Notes under the pieces: generated by a model | Database searches by the model: none | What the model was told of the DNA's origin: nothing | What the model saw: the letters and a program-made list of their open reading frames with translations, nothing else | Assembly (NCBI RefSeq): GCF_002234595.1 | Contig: NZ_NMUL01000045.1 | Span: 1-64,000 of the forward strand | DNA from: Amycolatopsis vastitatis | Lineage (GTDB): Bacteria > Actinomycetota > Actinomycetes > Mycobacteriales > Pseudonocardiaceae | Reading direction: 5' to 3' | DNA: 64,000 nt | Shown: positions 8,006 through 16,787 of the stretch, piece by piece | Layout of the letters: every line of letters begins with the position of its first letter | Numbering within the stretch: position 1 is the stretch's first letter | Made by a program: the position numbers and the translations under genes

Positions 8006-8488
8006 CTAAAGCGCCGTCAGGGTGGCCAGTTTCCAGCGGCCGTCGACCCGCTTCGCCGTCACCGACAGCTGAGCGACCGACGACGACGGCGCGCCGCCGC
8101 CTTGGGTCACCGTCTGCTGGTCCAGGAACAACAGCAGCGATGCCTCGTCACCCTTCAGTGAACGCACCCCCGCCGCCCGGACCGTCGTCGTGCGGACCAG
8201 CTTCTCCGTGACCGCCCGGGTCCGGGCCGAGGCGAACTGGGCCTGGTACTGGCGGACCGCGTCGCCGGTCAGGACCTCCGCGGCCGCCCGCTCGGTACGG
8301 GCCAGGTTCGCGTAGTCGTACGAAAACACGGCCTTCACCGCGTCGCTCACCTCCGACGTCACGTCGGCAGTCGCCGCCGGGTCCACCAGGGCCTGGTTGT
8401 CGCCCGGGGACAGGGACGCCGTCTCGATGCCGAACCACACCGCGCAGCCCAGGGCCAGCACCACCACCGCCGCCAGGATGCGGGTCAT
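8006..8488 (-). CDS. Mce-associated membrane protein, Mas4B-like
   Basis: A 160-residue protein with one N-terminal membrane anchor (ILAAVVVLALGCAVWFGI) and an extracytoplasmic domain (VFSYDYANLARTERAA, then a C-terminal RWKLATLTAL). This architecture and the position as the last gene of the operon match Rv3492c of the M. tuberculosis mce4 locus. Mas proteins are thought to stabilise the Mce import complex. The ATG at 8488 overlaps the upstream stop as ATGA. Confidence 0.75.
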   Translation of the reverse strand: MTRILAAVVVLALGCAVWFGIETASLSPGDNQALVDPAATADVTSEVSDAVKAVFSYDYANLARTERAAAEVLTGDAVRQYQAQFASARTRAVTEKLVRTTTVRAAGVRSLKGDEASLLLFLDQQTVTQGGGAPSSSVAQLSVTAKRVDGRWKLATLTAL

Positions 8489-8973
8489 GAGCCCGCCGCC
8501 TGGACGCCGGAGATCTTCCACCCCGCGTCGGACCGGGCCACGTCCACCGTCAGCCGGTTCATCTTCGGGGTGACCGCTCCGCCTCCCGTCGAGACCCGGA
8601 CGTCGAGCACCGCCAGCAGCCGGGCCGAGCCCGAGGAGACGTCGATTTCCGTCACCGCCGCCTGGACCAGCGAGGCGGAGGAAACCGTGCGCGCCGTCGA
8701 GGCACGGTCGATCTGCAGCTGGCGGTCGCCCGCGAGGTCCTTCCCGTACTGTCCCGTCGTCGCCGCTATCCAGCGGTCCACGTCCGCCGCCGCCGTGCGG
8801 TAGTCGATCGTGTTCAACGTGACGAGTGACGGACCCGCCGCCGCCAGCACCGCGTCCCGCTCGCGGCCCCGGGCCGAAGCGTCGTCGGTGGCCGCGCGCC
8901 ACCACGACCAGCCCGAGAAAGCCGCCGCCAGCACGGAAAGCACCGCCGCCGCCACCAGGAACCTCAGCTTCAC
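8485..8973 (-). CDS. Mce-associated membrane protein, Mas4A-like
   Basis: A 162-residue protein with an N-terminal membrane helix (FLVAAAVLSVLAAAFSGWSWW) and a mixed alpha/beta outer domain (LNTIDYRTAAADVDRWIAAT), equivalent in position to Rv3493c. The GTG at 8973 overlaps the mce4F stop by 4 bp, in keeping with the rest of the operon. Its role in sterol import is inferred from family and context. Confidence 0.75.
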   Translation of the reverse strand: MKLRFLVAAAVLSVLAAAFSGWSWWRAATDDASARGRERDAVLAAAGPSLVTLNTIDYRTAAADVDRWIAATTGQYGKDLAGDRQLQIDRASTARTVSSASLVQAAVTEIDVSSGSARLLAVLDVRVSTGGGAVTPKMNRLTVDVARSDAGWKISGVQAAGS

Positions 8974-10199
8974 GGCGCGCCCAGCAGCTTGGCCAGCCCA
9001 CCCGCCGACGGCCCCGTGAGCAGGCTCAGCATTCCCGGCAGCTGCTGAGGAGCCGACGCGGCTTGCTGCTGCGGCGCCGCGGGAATGGCGGGCGGCTTCC
9101 CCGCGTAAGGCGCGTTCTGCGCCCCGCGCACCCCGGTCGGGCTGCCGGGCGGCTCGGCGCAGTAGGCGTTCATGTTCACCGGCGCTTCGGTGGTGTCGTT
9201 CGCCGGACGCTCCTTCGTGCCTTCGTAGCCCTTCGTGCACGAAGCCGGGTCGAAGAAGTTGAACACCACGCCGAGGTGGCCCGTGCCGTCCGGGGACGTC
9301 GACGGCGAGAACGCCGAGATGATCGGGTACGCCACCAGCAGTTCCTCGATGGAGTCCGTGCGGGACGTCGTGATCTGCGCCGTGGTCAGCAGGTTGGCGA
9401 ACAGCACGCCCAGGTCGGTGCCGGACGCGGCCAGCACGTCGCTGATCTGCCTGCTCAGCTGCGGTGCCTGCGCGATCACCCGCCGCAGGTCCGGATCCGA
9501 CTTCTTGAGCTGCCCCGCGATCGTGCGAAGGCCGCTGGCAAAGTCGGTGATGTTCGCCGCCTGCCGTTCCTGGGTGCCGAGCACGATCCGCGAGTTCGCC
9601 AGCAGCCCCTGCGTCTGCGGCACGTACTGCGCGGCCACCGCGGTCAGCGAACCCGTGCTGTCGAGCAGCTGCTGCAGTTCCGGTCCCGCGCCCGCGAACG
9701 CGTCGTACGTCTCGTCGACGACCGTCCGCAGCGAGTCCGGGTGCACGCTCGCGACGAGGTCGTCGAGGTGGCTGAGCACCGTGTCCGGCGACGGCGGCAG
9801 CGACGTCCGGTCCGCGGTGATCACCGAGCCGTCCTTCAGGAACGGGCCGCCGTTGTGCTGGGGCAGGAGGTCGACGAACTGCTCCCCCACCGCCGAGCGG
9901 TTCGCCACCTGCGCGTGCGCGTCGGCCGGGATGTCCGGAGCGCCCGCGTCGATGTCGAGGGCGACGTCGACGCCGTGCTCGGTGAGCGTCATCGACGTCA
10001 CCCGGCCGACCGTGACCCCGCGGTAGGCGACCTCGGAGTTGACGAAGATGCCGCCGGAGTCGGTCAGCTGGGCGGTGACGACGTAGCCGCGGTTGCCGAA
10101 GAGCCGGTCCAGCCCGGCGTAGTGGCCGCCGGCGTAGACGACGGACACCACCGCGATGACGACGAACGCGAACAGCTGGACGCGGATCTTGCGGGTCAC
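8970..10199 (-). CDS. mce4F: Mce family protein Mce4F
   Basis: A 409-residue protein with an N-terminal membrane anchor (VQLFAFVVIAVVSVVYAG) and an MCE/MlaD beta-barrel domain (about residues 38-115, including GGIFVNSEVAYRGVTVGRV). A long helical region follows, then a proline/glutamine-rich tail. Mce proteins form a hexameric tunnel that carries lipids, here probably sterols, to the YrbE permease. It starts at GTG 10199, overlapping mce4E by 4 bp. The letter is assigned by order, since it is the sixth mce gene after the yrbE pair. Confidence 0.85.
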   Translation of the reverse strand: MTRKIRVQLFAFVVIAVVSVVYAGGHYAGLDRLFGNRGYVVTAQLTDSGGIFVNSEVAYRGVTVGRVTSMTLTEHGVDVALDIDAGAPDIPADAHAQVANRSAVGEQFVDLLPQHNGGPFLKDGSVITADRTSLPPSPDTVLSHLDDLVASVHPDSLRTVVDETYDAFAGAGPELQQLLDSTGSLTAVAAQYVPQTQGLLANSRIVLGTQERQAANITDFASGLRTIAGQLKKSDPDLRRVIAQAPQLSRQISDVLAASGTDLGVLFANLLTTAQITTSRTDSIEELLVAYPIISAFSPSTSPDGTGHLGVVFNFFDPASCTKGYEGTKERPANDTTEAPVNMNAYCAEPPGSPTGVRGAQNAPYAGKPPAIPAAPQQQAASAPQQLPGMLSLLTGPSAGGLAKLLGAP

Positions 10200-11359
10200 C
10201 GGCCACCCCCGATCAGGCCGAGCAGGCCGCCCAGCAGGTCGGGGCCGGCGGCCTGCGGGACCGAGCCGAGGTCGGGCAGGGGCAGCGGCGGCGCTACCGG
10301 GGTCTGCTGACCGCCGATCCCGGACGGCAGCGCGATCGGCGGCTGCGACGAGTTCGTGAAGTTCTGGATCAGCGTGTCGAGGTCGAGGTTCACGTTCGCC
10401 TCGACGTTCGCGTAGTCGCCCTTGATCACGTTGCCCGCGTAGTCCGGGAACGGGTAGGTCAGCAGGATCTGCAACGCGTTCGGCAGGTTCTGGCCCGCCT
10501 CGCCGAGCTTCGTCAACGTCGGCTGCAGCGCCTTGAGGTTCGCGACGAGCTGGTCCCGGCTCTTCGTCACGGTGTCGACCGCGACGCCGGACAACGTGTT
10601 CAGCGCGTTCAGCATGCCCACGAGCTGGTCGCGCTGGTCGGTGACGATCTTCAGGCCTGGCGCGAGGTTGTCCAGCGCGTTCGTCAGGTTCTGCGTCTGC
10701 CCGGTCAAGGTCTTCGAGAGCTTTCCGAGCCCGTCGATCGCGCGGAGGATCTCCGTCTTGTGCCCGTCCAGCTGGGTGGCCAGCTCGTCCACCCGCGACA
10801 GCAGCGCCCGGATCTCCGGCTCGTTGCCCGAAAGGGCGTCGTTGAGTTCGTGGCTGATCTTCTGGATCTGCTCGACGCCGCCGCCGTTGAGCAGCAGGGA
10901 AAGCGCGCCGAGCACCTCCTCGACCTCGGGGTTGCGGTTGGTGCGCCCGAGCGGGATCTGCGCGCCGTCGGCCAGTTTCCCGGCGGCCGGTTCGGCCGTG
11001 GGCACGCTCAGCTCGACGAACTTCTCCCCCAGCAGGCTGGACTGCTTCAGCTCGGCGCGGGCGTTCGCGGGCAGCGCGATGTCGCCGTTGACGGTCATCG
11101 CCACCAGCGCCGACCGCGTGTCGGGGGTCAGGGTGATCTTGTCGACGCGGCCGACCGCGACGTCGTTGACCTTGACGCTCGACTGCGGCACCAGGTCCAG
11201 CACGTCGGTGAACAGCGCGGTGACGTGGTACGGGTGGTCGCCGACGTCGGCGCCGCCCGGCAGCGGCATGCCGTAGAGGCCGTTGAACCCCCCGTCGCTG
11301 CAGCCGGCCAGCACGAGCACCCCGGCCAGCGCGCCGGCGACCCGCTGCCGCCGGTTCAC
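10196..11359 (-). CDS. mce4E: Mce family lipoprotein Mce4E (LprN-like)
   Basis: A 387-residue protein with a lipobox (VLVLAGC, lipid-modified cysteine at residue 20) instead of the plain membrane anchor of its siblings. This is a defining property of the E subunit of mce operons. The MCE domain (LVPQSSVKVNDVAVGRVDKI) is followed by a coiled helical segment and a proline-rich C-terminus. It starts at GTG 11359 and overlaps mce4D by 4 bp. Confidence 0.85.
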   Translation of the reverse strand: MNRRQRVAGALAGVLVLAGCSDGGFNGLYGMPLPGGADVGDHPYHVTALFTDVLDLVPQSSVKVNDVAVGRVDKITLTPDTRSALVAMTVNGDIALPANARAELKQSSLLGEKFVELSVPTAEPAAGKLADGAQIPLGRTNRNPEVEEVLGALSLLLNGGGVEQIQKISHELNDALSGNEPEIRALLSRVDELATQLDGHKTEILRAIDGLGKLSKTLTGQTQNLTNALDNLAPGLKIVTDQRDQLVGMLNALNTLSGVAVDTVTKSRDQLVANLKALQPTLTKLGEAGQNLPNALQILLTYPFPDYAGNVIKGDYANVEANVNLDLDTLIQNFTNSSQPPIALPSGIGGQQTPVAPPLPLPDLGSVPQAAGPDLLGGLLGLIGGGR

Positions 11360-12549
11360 TTCGCACCGCCGGAAAGCTGTTCCATCACGTCGACCAGCGG
11401 GAGCGGCAACGGCGGAAGTGTCCCGTTCTGCAGGGAGTTGAGCACCTGCGGGATGGTCGGGAGTTTCAACGCCCCGTCCAGGATCGGCGCGAGCTGCTTG
11501 CAGATGTTCCCGAGTGCGTCGGGGACTTCCTTCGGGGTGGCCGCGCTGATCAGCCGGCACACGGTGAGGATCGGCGGGTTGGTGAGTTCGTTGAGGTTGT
11601 CGCGGACGGCGATGGTGCCCGACGCCGCGTCGTAGGAGTTGATGAAGTTCGTGGCGCCAGTCGGGGCGATGTCGAGCACCTCGGCGAGCGCGGCGCGCTG
11701 GTCGACCAGGACCTTCGACAGCGACGCCAGTTTGTCCACATTGGACTCCAACGCGGCCTTGTTGTCGTTGACGAACTGCTGGACGTCGCCGAGCGCACCG
11801 CCGAGGGACTGCAGCGCGGCCCCGACGTCGGCGGAGTCGGCGGCCAGGAACCGGCTGACGTCGGCGACGCGGCCGTAGAACTCGTTGAGCTGCTGGTCGC
11901 TCTGGGCCAGGGCGCCGGTGAAGGAGTTCAGGTTCTGCACGGTCGAGAACAGGTCGTCCTTCGAGCCGTCGAGGGTCTTCGCGAGCTGGGCGAGCTGACC
12001 GACCGTCGAGTTCAGCGAAGCCCCGTTGCCCTTCAACGTGTTCGCGGCGGTGTCGAGCACACCGGACAACGCGCCGTTCTTGTTGGCGCCGTTCGGGCCC
12101 AGCGCCGTCGAGAGCTTGTCCAGGCTGGAGTAGAGGTCGTCCAGCTCCACGGGCGTCGCCGTGCGCTCACGCGGCAGGACCGTGCCCGTCGCCAGGGCCG
12201 GCCCCGCGTCGTAGGCCGGGGTGAGCTGGACGTACCGGTCGCTGACCAGGCTCGGCGCGACGACGACGGCGCCGACGTCGGCCGGCAGCGGGACGTCGTC
12301 GACCCGCATGTCGACGCGGACCGCGTCGCCTTCGGGCGTGACGTCGGTGACCTGGCCGACCGGCACGCCGAGCACCCGCACCGACGAACCCGCGTACAGG
12401 CCGACGGTCTTGCCGAAGTACGCGGAAAGCCTGGTGCCGGCCGACGACCGGAACACCAGGTACAACCCGGCGGTGACGATCAGCGCGAGGACGCACGCGA
12501 ACGCCAGCCACGTCACGAGGCTCCGGCCGCGATAGGTGCGGATGGTCAT
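11356..12549 (-). CDS. mce4D: Mce family protein Mce4D
   Basis: A 397-residue protein with an N-terminal transmembrane helix (VTWLAFACVLALIVTAGLYLV), an MCE domain (TVGLYAGSSVRVLGVPVGQV) and a long helical stretch rich in S/T/Q/L repeats (for example LAQLAKTLDGSKDDLFSTVQ). It ends with a cysteine-containing cap (LTVCRLI, NICKQL). Its ATG overlaps the mce4C stop as ATGA. It is one subunit of the heterohexameric substrate tunnel. Confidence 0.85.
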   Translation of the reverse strand: MTIRTYRGRSLVTWLAFACVLALIVTAGLYLVFRSSAGTRLSAYFGKTVGLYAGSSVRVLGVPVGQVTDVTPEGDAVRVDMRVDDVPLPADVGAVVVAPSLVSDRYVQLTPAYDAGPALATGTVLPRERTATPVELDDLYSSLDKLSTALGPNGANKNGALSGVLDTAANTLKGNGASLNSTVGQLAQLAKTLDGSKDDLFSTVQNLNSFTGALAQSDQQLNEFYGRVADVSRFLAADSADVGAALQSLGGALGDVQQFVNDNKAALESNVDKLASLSKVLVDQRAALAEVLDIAPTGATNFINSYDAASGTIAVRDNLNELTNPPILTVCRLISAATPKEVPDALGNICKQLAPILDGALKLPTIPQVLNSLQNGTLPPLPLPLVDVMEQLSGGAK

Positions 12550-13577
12550 CGGCGGCCCACCCCCTGGTTCGGCGCCGCGATCGGCGGGGTGCAGCCTTCG
12601 GGGTTGATGTGCAGCCCGCCGACGGTGATCGTCGGCGGAAGCAGCCCGCACAGGTAGCCTTCGAACCAGCGGCCGTTGCCGGTGGCGTTGGCGCCGACGC
12701 GGGCGAACGGCGCCATCAGCTGCAGGCTCTTGTCGAGGTTGCCCTGGTTGCGCTGCAGGATGTCGGTCACCTTCCCGAGCTTCTCCAGCGTCGGCTTCAG
12801 CTGTTCGCGGTTGTCCTGGACCAGCCCGGTCAGCTGCTGCGACAGCTGCTGGGTGCCGGTGAGCAGGGCGTTGATCGCGGCCCTGCGGTTCTGCAGCTCG
12901 GTGAGCAGCAGGTTGCCGTCGCTGATCACGCGCTGCAGCTGGGCGTTGCGGTCGGACAGCGTCTTCGAGACCTGGCTGGTGTTGGCCAGCAGCGTGTGCA
13001 GGTCGGCGTCGCGGGACGACACCGTCTTCGCCAGCGAGGAAAGCCCGTTCAACGTGTCCTTCAGGTACTGCGGGCTGTCCTTGAGGCTGTCGGACAACGC
13101 GTTGAAGCTGTCGGCGAGCTGTTTCGTGTCGATGTCGCCGACCGTCGTCGACAGCTGCTCGAAGGCGTCCTGCAGCTGGAACGGCGTGCGGGTGCGGGCC
13201 TGCGGGATCGTCTGGTTCGGCTCCTGCGCGCCGCTGCCCTTCGGGTCGAGCGCGAGGTACTTCTCCCCCAGCAGCGTCTTGATCTCGATGGACGCCGTCG
13301 TCGCGTCGCCGACCCGGACGTCCTTCACCCGGAACTTCACGAGGACCTGCTTGCCCGCCAGCTTCACCGACGACACCGTGCCGACCTTGACGCCGGCGAC
13401 CTCGACCTCGTTGTCCGGCGCCAGCCCGGCGGACTCGCCGAAGTACGCCGAATACGTCGTGCCGTTGCCGAAGAACGGGAGCTGGTCGGAGAAGTACGTC
13501 GTGGCCGTGACGAGCACGATCAGCACGAGCGCGACCGCGCCGACTCCCGCCTGGTGGCGTTCCTTCAGCGGCTTCAC
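12546..13577 (-). CDS. mce4C: Mce family protein Mce4C
   Basis: A 343-residue protein. The membrane helix (GVGAVALVLIVLVTATTYF) precedes the MCE domain (SAGLAPDNEVEVAGVKVGTV) and a helical region (LQDAFEQLSTTVGDIDTKQL). The C-terminal cap contains YLCGLLPPTI and EGCTPPI. The GTG at 13577 is preferred over a GTG 9 nt upstream because it reproduces the 4-bp overlap seen at every junction of the operon. Confidence 0.85.
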   Translation of the reverse strand: MKPLKERHQAGVGAVALVLIVLVTATTYFSDQLPFFGNGTTYSAYFGESAGLAPDNEVEVAGVKVGTVSSVKLAGKQVLVKFRVKDVRVGDATTASIEIKTLLGEKYLALDPKGSGAQEPNQTIPQARTRTPFQLQDAFEQLSTTVGDIDTKQLADSFNALSDSLKDSPQYLKDTLNGLSSLAKTVSSRDADLHTLLANTSQVSKTLSDRNAQLQRVISDGNLLLTELQNRRAAINALLTGTQQLSQQLTGLVQDNREQLKPTLEKLGKVTDILQRNQGNLDKSLQLMAPFARVGANATGNGRWFEGYLCGLLPPTITVGGLHINPEGCTPPIAAPNQGVGRR

Positions 13578-14611
13578 GGACCACACCTCTCCGCGCGCTG
13601 CGTGCCGGGAATGGGGATGATCGGCAGGGTGATGTCGAGCGAGGAAATGCCGATGGTGCCGGTGATCCCGCACAGGTAGTAGTTGAACCAGCTGCCGTAG
13701 CTCAGGGTCCGGGTGAACTTCTGCAGGTTGCCGGGCAGCACCTCGAGGAGGTGGTTGAGCAGCACGCCGGAGTCGCCGAGGTTCTGCGAGAGCGTGCCGA
13801 GCTTCGCGACGTCGTCCTTCAACGCCGGGCGCGCGTCGGCGAGCAGGCCCATGGTGGACACGGCGAGGTCGCCGAGCGCGCTGACCGCGTCCCCGATCGG
13901 CTTGCGCTGCTCGGCCAGCCCGCTGACCAGCTTCTGGGTCTGCTCGATGAGGTCGCCGAGCTGCGGGCCGTGGGCGTTGACCGTGCCGAGGACGGTGTTG
14001 AGGTTGGCGATGACCTGGCCGATCACCTGGTCCTTGCTCGCGATCGCGGTGGTGAGCGACGCGGTGTGCTGCAGCAGGCTGGTGATCGTGCCGCCCTCGC
14101 CCTGGAAGACACTGATGATCTCGGCCGACAGCTGGTTGACGTCCTTCGGGCTCAACGCCTTGAACAGCGGCTTGAACCCGTTGAACAACACGGTGAGGTT
14201 CAACGCGGGTTTCGTGCGCTCCGGCGGGATCGTGCCGCCGTCCGGCAGCGTCTTGCCGCCCGGGACGTCGGTGCCGAGCGCGAGGTAGCGCTGGCCGACG
14301 AGGTTGCGGTACTTGATCGTCGCGGTCACCGTCTCGGGCAGCCGGTAGGCGTGTTCGACGTCGAACCGGACCTGGGCGAGGTTCCGCTCCCCCTCGACGA
14401 CCTCGATGGTGTCGACCTGCCCGACCTTGACGCCGGCGATGCGGACGTCGTCGCCTTCCTTGAGACCGGACGCGTCGGTGAACTTGGCCAGGTAACCCGA
14501 CGTCTCGCCGAAGTTGGTGTTCGCGATGGTGGCCGCGAGGATCCCGGTGAACAGCACGGTGACCACCGCGAAGATCCCCAGCTTCACCAGCGACGGGACG
14601 AAGCTCCTCAC
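13574..14611 (-). CDS. mce4B: Mce family protein Mce4B
   Basis: A 345-residue protein with an N-terminal membrane helix (VKLGIFAVVTVLFTGILAATI), an MCE domain (ASGLKEGDDVRIAGVKVGQV) and helical repeats. The C-terminal cap contains YYLCGITGTIGI. The longer open frame upstream is the end of mce4A read in another frame. The GTG at 14611 overlaps mce4A by 4 bp. Confidence 0.85.
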   Translation of the reverse strand: MRSFVPSLVKLGIFAVVTVLFTGILAATIANTNFGETSGYLAKFTDASGLKEGDDVRIAGVKVGQVDTIEVVEGERNLAQVRFDVEHAYRLPETVTATIKYRNLVGQRYLALGTDVPGGKTLPDGGTIPPERTKPALNLTVLFNGFKPLFKALSPKDVNQLSAEIISVFQGEGGTITSLLQHTASLTTAIASKDQVIGQVIANLNTVLGTVNAHGPQLGDLIEQTQKLVSGLAEQRKPIGDAVSALGDLAVSTMGLLADARPALKDDVAKLGTLSQNLGDSGVLLNHLLEVLPGNLQKFTRTLSYGSWFNYYLCGITGTIGISSLDITLPIIPIPGTQRAERCGP

Positions 14612-15942
14612 TTCAGCTCCACCTCCGCCCCGCGGTAGAGCGGCCCGACGAGCAGGCCGGCCCAGCCGGGCACGTCGCCGGGCGAGGTGCCGAGCGCGGG
14701 CGAAGCGAGCAGGTCGATCAGGTCCTCTTCGTAGGCCGAGCCGACGATCGTGCCGCCGCCACCGACGGCCCCACCGCCCGCCGTGATCGGGCCGGGCAGC
14801 GTCTCGGGCGGGTTCTTCGGCGGCGCCGGCTTGCTGGAGCCGTCCTTGATGGCGCCGTCCGGCGGGTACTGCGGCCACACCCCGGGCTTCGGAACGCTCG
14901 GGTAGCAGCGCGGGCCGCGCTTGTCCTCGTACTTCGGCTCGTCGACGCCGGGCAGGTACTTGCCCCGGCTGGCGGCGAACTCGATGGTGACCCGGCTGAC
15001 CTCGGGGTGCGCGGTGCCCTTGCCGAACGCCAGCTCCGCCCGTGGCACGGACTCGGCGAGCTGCCGAAGCAGGCACGGGTACTCGGGCGCGTACTTGGCG
15101 AGGACGTCCAGCGTCGGCTGGATCGCCGTGGTGAGCCGGATCAAGTTGTCCTCGTTGACCTGCAGGAAGTTCGTGAGGTCCACCGAAGCGGCGGTGACCG
15201 TGGCGTAGAGGTCGCTCAGCCGGTCGCGCTGGTCGACGATCGTCCGGCTCGTCGTCGTCAGGTCGGACAGCGCCTGCAGGAGATCCGGCGCCGCCTTGTC
15301 GTAGGTGTTCGCGACGTTCGCCAGGCCGGTGATGTCGGCCTTGATGTCCGGGAGCGACGGGTTGAGCTTGCCGAGGTAGTCGGACAGGCCCGCGAGGGTG
15401 TGGCCGAGCTGCTTGCCGCGGCCGTCGAGCGCGGTCGCCACCGCCGTCAGCGTGCTCGACAGCTTCTCCGGCTGGACCGCCTGCAGCAGCGGCATGACGT
15501 CGTCGAGGACCTTCTGCAGCTCGATCGCGGCGCTGCTGCGGTCCTGCGGGATGACGTCGCCCGCCTTGATCGGCCGATCCTTGCGTTCCGGCAGCTGGAG
15601 GGCGACATAGCGCTCGCCGAAGAGCGTCTTCGGGAGCAGCCGCGCGGACACGTTCGCCGGGATGACGGCCGTCTTGTCCGGGTCGAGGGCCAGCTCCAGC
15701 TCGGCGTGGTCGCCCTTCGCGAGCACCGACCGGACTTCGCCGACGAGCATGCCGCGGACCTTGACGTCGCCGCCGGTGCGCAGCTGGCTGCCGACGCGGT
15801 CGGTTTCCAGCTTCACCATCGTCACGGGCGTGAAGGCCTTGTTGTAGACGGCGAGCGTGGACGCGATGAACAAGGCGGCGACGAGCAGGAAGGCCAGCCC
15901 CAGCACCTGGTACCGGAGCCGCTGCCAGAGCTCGCGCCTCAT
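14608..15942 (-). CDS. mce4A: Mce family protein Mce4A
   Basis: A 444-residue protein, the first and longest Mce subunit. A membrane helix (VLGLAFLLVAALFIASTLAVY) precedes an MCE domain (RVGSQLRTGGDVKVRGMLVG). The helical region is followed by a conserved cap with YPCLLRQLAESVP and an extended proline/glycine-rich tail. In M. tuberculosis Mce4A is needed for cholesterol uptake; the same job is inferred here. Its ATG overlaps the yrbE4B stop as ATGA. Confidence 0.85.
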   Translation of the reverse strand: MRRELWQRLRYQVLGLAFLLVAALFIASTLAVYNKAFTPVTMVKLETDRVGSQLRTGGDVKVRGMLVGEVRSVLAKGDHAELELALDPDKTAVIPANVSARLLPKTLFGERYVALQLPERKDRPIKAGDVIPQDRSSAAIELQKVLDDVMPLLQAVQPEKLSSTLTAVATALDGRGKQLGHTLAGLSDYLGKLNPSLPDIKADITGLANVANTYDKAAPDLLQALSDLTTTSRTIVDQRDRLSDLYATVTAASVDLTNFLQVNEDNLIRLTTAIQPTLDVLAKYAPEYPCLLRQLAESVPRAELAFGKGTAHPEVSRVTIEFAASRGKYLPGVDEPKYEDKRGPRCYPSVPKPGVWPQYPPDGAIKDGSSKPAPPKNPPETLPGPITAGGGAVGGGGTIVGSAYEEDLIDLLASPALGTSPGDVPGWAGLLVGPLYRGAEVELK

Positions 15943-16787
15943 CCCGAGATCCTCACCGTGGTGTTCGCGCCCCAGATCGCGAGGGACAGGAAGAAGTCCA
16001 GCACCGAGATCAGCACGATCGACGTCCGCACCGCGCGGCCCACCGCCACGCCGACCCCGGCCGGGCCGCCGCTCGCGTTGAAGCCGTAGTAACAATGGGA
16101 CAGGATCACGAGCACGCTGAACACGATCACCTTCCCGAACGACCAGAGGACGTCGCCGGGTGGCAAGAAGAGCGTGAAGTAGTGGTCGTAGGTGCCCGCG
16201 GACTGGCCGTAGAGCCAGATGGTGATCTGCCGCGAGGCCAGATAGCTCGACAGCAGGCCGACCGCGTACAGCGGGATCACCGCGGCGACGCCGGCGAGCA
16301 CCCGCGTCGTCACCAGGTAGGGCATGCTCGGCACGCCCATGACTTCCAGGGCGTCGATCTCCTCGGAGATCCGCATCGCGCCGAGCTGGGCGGTGAAGCC
16401 GCAGCCGACGGTGGCGCTCAAGGCGAGTCCCGCGGACAGCGGTGCGACTTCGCGGGTGTTGAAGTAGGCGGAGATGAACCCGGTCAACGCGGCCGTACCG
16501 AGCTGGTTGAGCGCGGAATAGCCCTGCAGGCCGACGATCAGGCCGGTGAAGAACGTCATCCCGACCATCACGCCGAGCGTGCCGCCGATGACCGCGAGGC
16601 CGCCGGTGCCGAAGCAGACCTCCGTCAGCAGCCGCAGGGTTTCCCGGCTGTAGCGACGGATCGTGCGCGGCGACCAGGCGAGCGCTTTCGCGGCGAACGC
16701 CAGCTGCTTGCCGAGCCCTTCCAGGCTCTGGCCCGGCCGCGCGAGGTACTCGAGCGTCCGGTCGGCGTCCAGGGGTTCCGCCGTCAT
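15939..16787 (-). CDS. yrbE4B: MlaE/YrbE-type permease YrbE4B
   Basis: A 282-residue integral membrane permease of the MlaE family. Hydrophobic segments include VIGGTLGVMVGMTFFTGLIVG, LSATVGCGFTAQLG, VIPLYAVGLLSSYLA and VIVFSVLVILSHCYYGF. The conserved cytoplasmic loop SEEIDALEVMGV is the coupling motif expected to contact the MceG/Mkl ATPase, which is not encoded in this window. The ATG at 16787 is annotated; the adjacent GTG at 16790 would give the same 4-bp overlap used elsewhere in the operon. Confidence 0.88.
   Translation of the reverse strand: MTAEPLDADRTLEYLARPGQSLEGLGKQLAFAAKALAWSPRTIRRYSRETLRLLTEVCFGTGGLAVIGGTLGVMVGMTFFTGLIVGLQGYSALNQLGTAALTGFISAYFNTREVAPLSAGLALSATVGCGFTAQLGAMRISEEIDALEVMGVPSMPYLVTTRVLAGVAAVIPLYAVGLLSSYLASRQITIWLYGQSAGTYDHYFTLFLPPGDVLWSFGKVIVFSVLVILSHCYYGFNASGGPAGVGVAVGRAVRTSIVLISVLDFFLSLAIWGANTTVRISG

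Noticed and set aside
8826..10310. Plus-strand frames opposite mce4F and mce4E
   Set aside because: They are composition shadows of the mce genes, with no start context or recognisable domains.
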